Positions 31,333 through 32,983 of a DNA stretch of 32,983 nucleotides are shown one piece after another; the first letter of the stretch is position 1; each line of letters starts with the position of its first letter. The DNA comes from Isachenkonia alkalipeptolytica. Lineage in GTDB: Bacteria > Bacillota > Clostridia > Peptostreptococcales > T1SED10-28. Under the pieces are notes generated by a model, which saw nothing but the letters and a program-made list of their open reading frames with translations, was not told where the DNA came from and did not search any database. The position numbers and the translations under genes are program-made. The stretch is taken from positions 1-32,983 of the forward strand of contig NZ_SUMG01000024.1 in NCBI RefSeq assembly GCF_009910325.1, written 5' to 3'.

Positions 31333-32661
31333 TCAAGTCAACTTACAATGCTTTGTCCTTTGGCAACTTTCTCCCTTGGCGTTGTTTTCCTTAATCATTG
31401 CTATGAATTGTCCGGCAAGTACCGGGTCAATTTGTTTACCAGCGCAGGCTGAAATTTCGGCCAATGCATGCTCTTCAGTAAAGGCTTTCCGATAGGGTCG
31501 GTCATCGGTCATGGCATCAAAGGCATCCACGATGCATAACATCCTGGATAATTGAGGGATTTCTTCTACTGCTAAACCTTCAGGATAGCCCCTTCCATCC
31601 CAGCGCTCATGATGGTAATGGATGGCTTTTGAAATCTCTTTCAATTTAGCCACATGGCCTAGGGCGCTTCCCCCATAAACCGGATGCTTTTTCACCTCTG
31701 CATATTCAGCTTCCGTTAACTTCGTTTTTTTATTGAGTATTTCTCTGGGAATCAAGGTTTTTCCAATATCATGTACCATGCCCGCATAGTAAGCTTTTGC
31801 TAAAGCTTCTTCCGTCAGACCAATCTGTTTCCCAAATTCGCTTGTTAAGTCGGCCACGTTTTCACTGTGGTTATTGGTATAGGCATCATGGGTTGAGAGC
31901 AACTCGACCATGGCTTTAATAATCCCTTCCCTTGTGGCTTTATGAAATTCTTCCATCTCTTTTTCTTTTTTACTTAGCATATTACGAAAACGACTTTTCT
32001 CATTGGTAAAACCGTTAATATTTTGCAACCAGGCTTGAACTTGATATTTCGCAATTTCATTATTTTTATATCCTTCCGGTTCTATATAAAAAGGATTTTG
32101 ATGCATGGTGTTTTGCCATATCAAATAGGGGTGCAGTTGAATAATATTAATGATCATTTCATCAGAAAACTTCGTCATGTTATATCTGCAAAGGGCGGTT
32201 ACGGGATAACGATCAAAAATCTGTTCATTTAATTTCCACTCATACTCAATAATCAGCTCCCGACCATTTTCGTAATCCATCACCCAGCTTATTTCTCCGG
32301 TTACCGCCAGACCACTATAACCCTCGGCAATGGCCTCCTCTACCAGGGTCCGTAAAAAATCAATCATTTTATCAGGATTGAAACGCCCTTCTTTAGAATA
32401 AGCCTCTTCTTTATTAAGCACTATGAAATCTCCAGATTGTTCCCTTCCGAGACTAAGGGATTCGACCCTTTCCAATACGATACTTTCGTCCATATCTCCA
32501 TTAGTGATATAAATGCAGCGTTTGTTATGTATTAACGAAGAATGAATATATGCTGATAAATACTCCACCATTTCTTCTTCCTGCTCATATAGAATCACCA
32601 TATGTTCACCGGATTGAATTTGCATGGCTTCTTCTATCGCTGTATTGATGCTCAAAAACAT
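31333..32661 (-). CDS. MEDS-sensor HD-GYP phosphodiesterase (c-di-GMP breakdown)
   Basis: 442 aa, cytoplasmic. The N-terminal domain (about 8-185: GEHMVILYEQEEEMVEYLSA, RCIYITNGD, TGEISWVMDYENG, ALCRYNM) is a MEDS (DcmR-like) sensory domain. A coiled coil leads to a complete HD-GYP domain: HSENVADL, HDIGK (His297-Asp298), HHERWDGRGYPEG (GYP at 358-360) and DAFDAMTDDRPYR. These are the metal ligands and substrate motif for hydrolysing c-di-GMP. Start: GGGAGGG abuts the ATG at 32661; a TTG two codons on (32655) has better spacing and may be the true start. It is first in an operon with the diguanylate cyclase. Confidence 0.92.
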   Translation of the reverse strand: MFLSINTAIEEAMQIQSGEHMVILYEQEEEMVEYLSAYIHSSLIHNKRCIYITNGDMDESIVLERVESLSLGREQSGDFIVLNKEEAYSKEGRFNPDKMIDFLRTLVEEAIAEGYSGLAVTGEISWVMDYENGRELIIEYEWKLNEQIFDRYPVTALCRYNMTKFSDEMIINIIQLHPYLIWQNTMHQNPFYIEPEGYKNNEIAKYQVQAWLQNINGFTNEKSRFRNMLSKKEKEMEEFHKATREGIIKAMVELLSTHDAYTNNHSENVADLTSEFGKQIGLTEEALAKAYYAGMVHDIGKTLIPREILNKKTKLTEAEYAEVKKHPVYGGSALGHVAKLKEISKAIHYHHERWDGRGYPEGLAVEEIPQLSRMLCIVDAFDAMTDDRPYRKAFTEEHALAEISACAGKQIDPVLAGQFIAMIKENNAKGESCQRTKHCKLT

Positions 32662-32735
32662 CCCTCCCTTTATTAAATCCTCGTTAAGCCCTGTAGCTTT
32701 ATTCAGAATTTTCTATTTTAATACGATTAGTTGTC

Positions 32736-32745
32736 ATTATAGCAT
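32736..32745 (-). promoter_or_regulatory. Extended -10 promoter of the c-di-GMP operon
   Basis: On the minus strand TGCTATAAT, a perfect extended -10, about 75 bases before the HD-GYP start. Confidence 0.5.
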
Positions 32746-32806
32746 AAAAAATGAAGAAAAAAAATATTGCAAATGGAGGCGCTGATAAATTAAAGAGCAG
32801 TTTAAT

Positions 32807-32885
32807 TGTAAAAGTAAATTAGACCCCTATTTATAAAACTGTCTAATTTAGTCTTGCAAATCCAGAGGTCTAATTTAACCTTACA
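32807..32885. mobile_element. Probable insertion-sequence end with three related repeats
   Basis: TGTAAAAGTAAATTAGACCCC (32807-32827) faces two inverted copies: TGCAAGACTAAATTAGAC (32841-32858, minus) and TGTAAGGTTAAATTAGACCTC (32865-32885, minus). All share TG(T/C)AA-N3-TAAATTAGAC. Multiple transposase-binding repeats that start with TG are typical of IS21-type ends. No transposase gene is in view, so this could be an IS border or a solo remnant. Confidence 0.45.
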
Positions 32886-32983
32886 TACTTTTGAGTATTA
32901 TTAGCAGCTGTTTTGTGAAATTTCTTAGTTATAGAATCAATATTAGTTGTCATGGGGCAAGATTGATATGAGGTTCTTATATC

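Overview
The window reads as chromosomal DNA from a strictly anaerobic Firmicute of the class Clostridia. Supporting signs are an oxygen-sensitive double-cubane iron-sulfur reductase with its ATP-dependent activase, S-box (SAM-I) riboswitches, an LtaS-type lipoteichoic acid synthase homologue, a sortase-type surface anchor, strong AAGGAGG ribosome-binding sites and TTGACA/TATAAT promoters. The very acidic secreted proteins would fit a salt- or alkali-adapted member, but that is only an inference.

Layout. The left edge cuts an IS1182-like transposase. From 0.3 to 9.9 kb genes run mostly on the plus strand: two small membrane proteins, an LTA-synthase-like sulfatase-fold enzyme, an NTF2/SnoaL-like protein (minus strand), an alpha/beta hydrolase, the two-gene double-cubane reductase operon, a methyl-accepting chemotaxis protein and an EamA exporter. 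From 9.9 to 17.1 kb lies an accessory stretch: a frameshifted small membrane protein, a phospholipase-D-type protein, a 55-aa two-helix protein, a 42-aa lipoprotein, a GNAT acetyltransferase, a surface-anchored 5'-nucleotidase and several small genes. This stretch contains a segmental duplication that flanks the nucleotidase; its second copy holds a gutted GNAT gene. From 17.1 to 19.5 kb are an AT-rich potassium-channel-like protein with a beta-solenoid-like N-terminus and a zinc-finger/DUF2087 regulator behind a palindromic operator. From 19.6 to 22.3 kb is a complete methionine uptake operon (metN-metI-metQ) behind two tandem SAM-I riboswitches. Then come a secreted FAD lipoprotein, a disrupted small membrane gene, a DUF4139 protein, a TetR/MATE efflux pair with matching operator sites, a double-DUF302 secreted protein and a two-gene c-di-GMP operon (MEDS/HD-GYP phosphodiesterase plus 7TM diguanylate cyclase). 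The right edge carries three related 18-21 bp repeats that look like an IS end.

How the parts work together. The best-understood circuits are SAM-repressed methionine import; TetR-controlled MATE efflux, with near-identical operators in both promoters; and paired c-di-GMP synthesis and breakdown. The double-cubane operon probably performs an ATP-driven low-potential reduction of an unknown small substrate. No prophage, CRISPR array, rRNA or tRNA was seen. No single new multi-gene system stands out. The most unusual local items are the tandem riboswitches, the solenoid-potassium-channel fusion, the NYG-repeat protein, the duplicated block and the possible -1 frameshift site.
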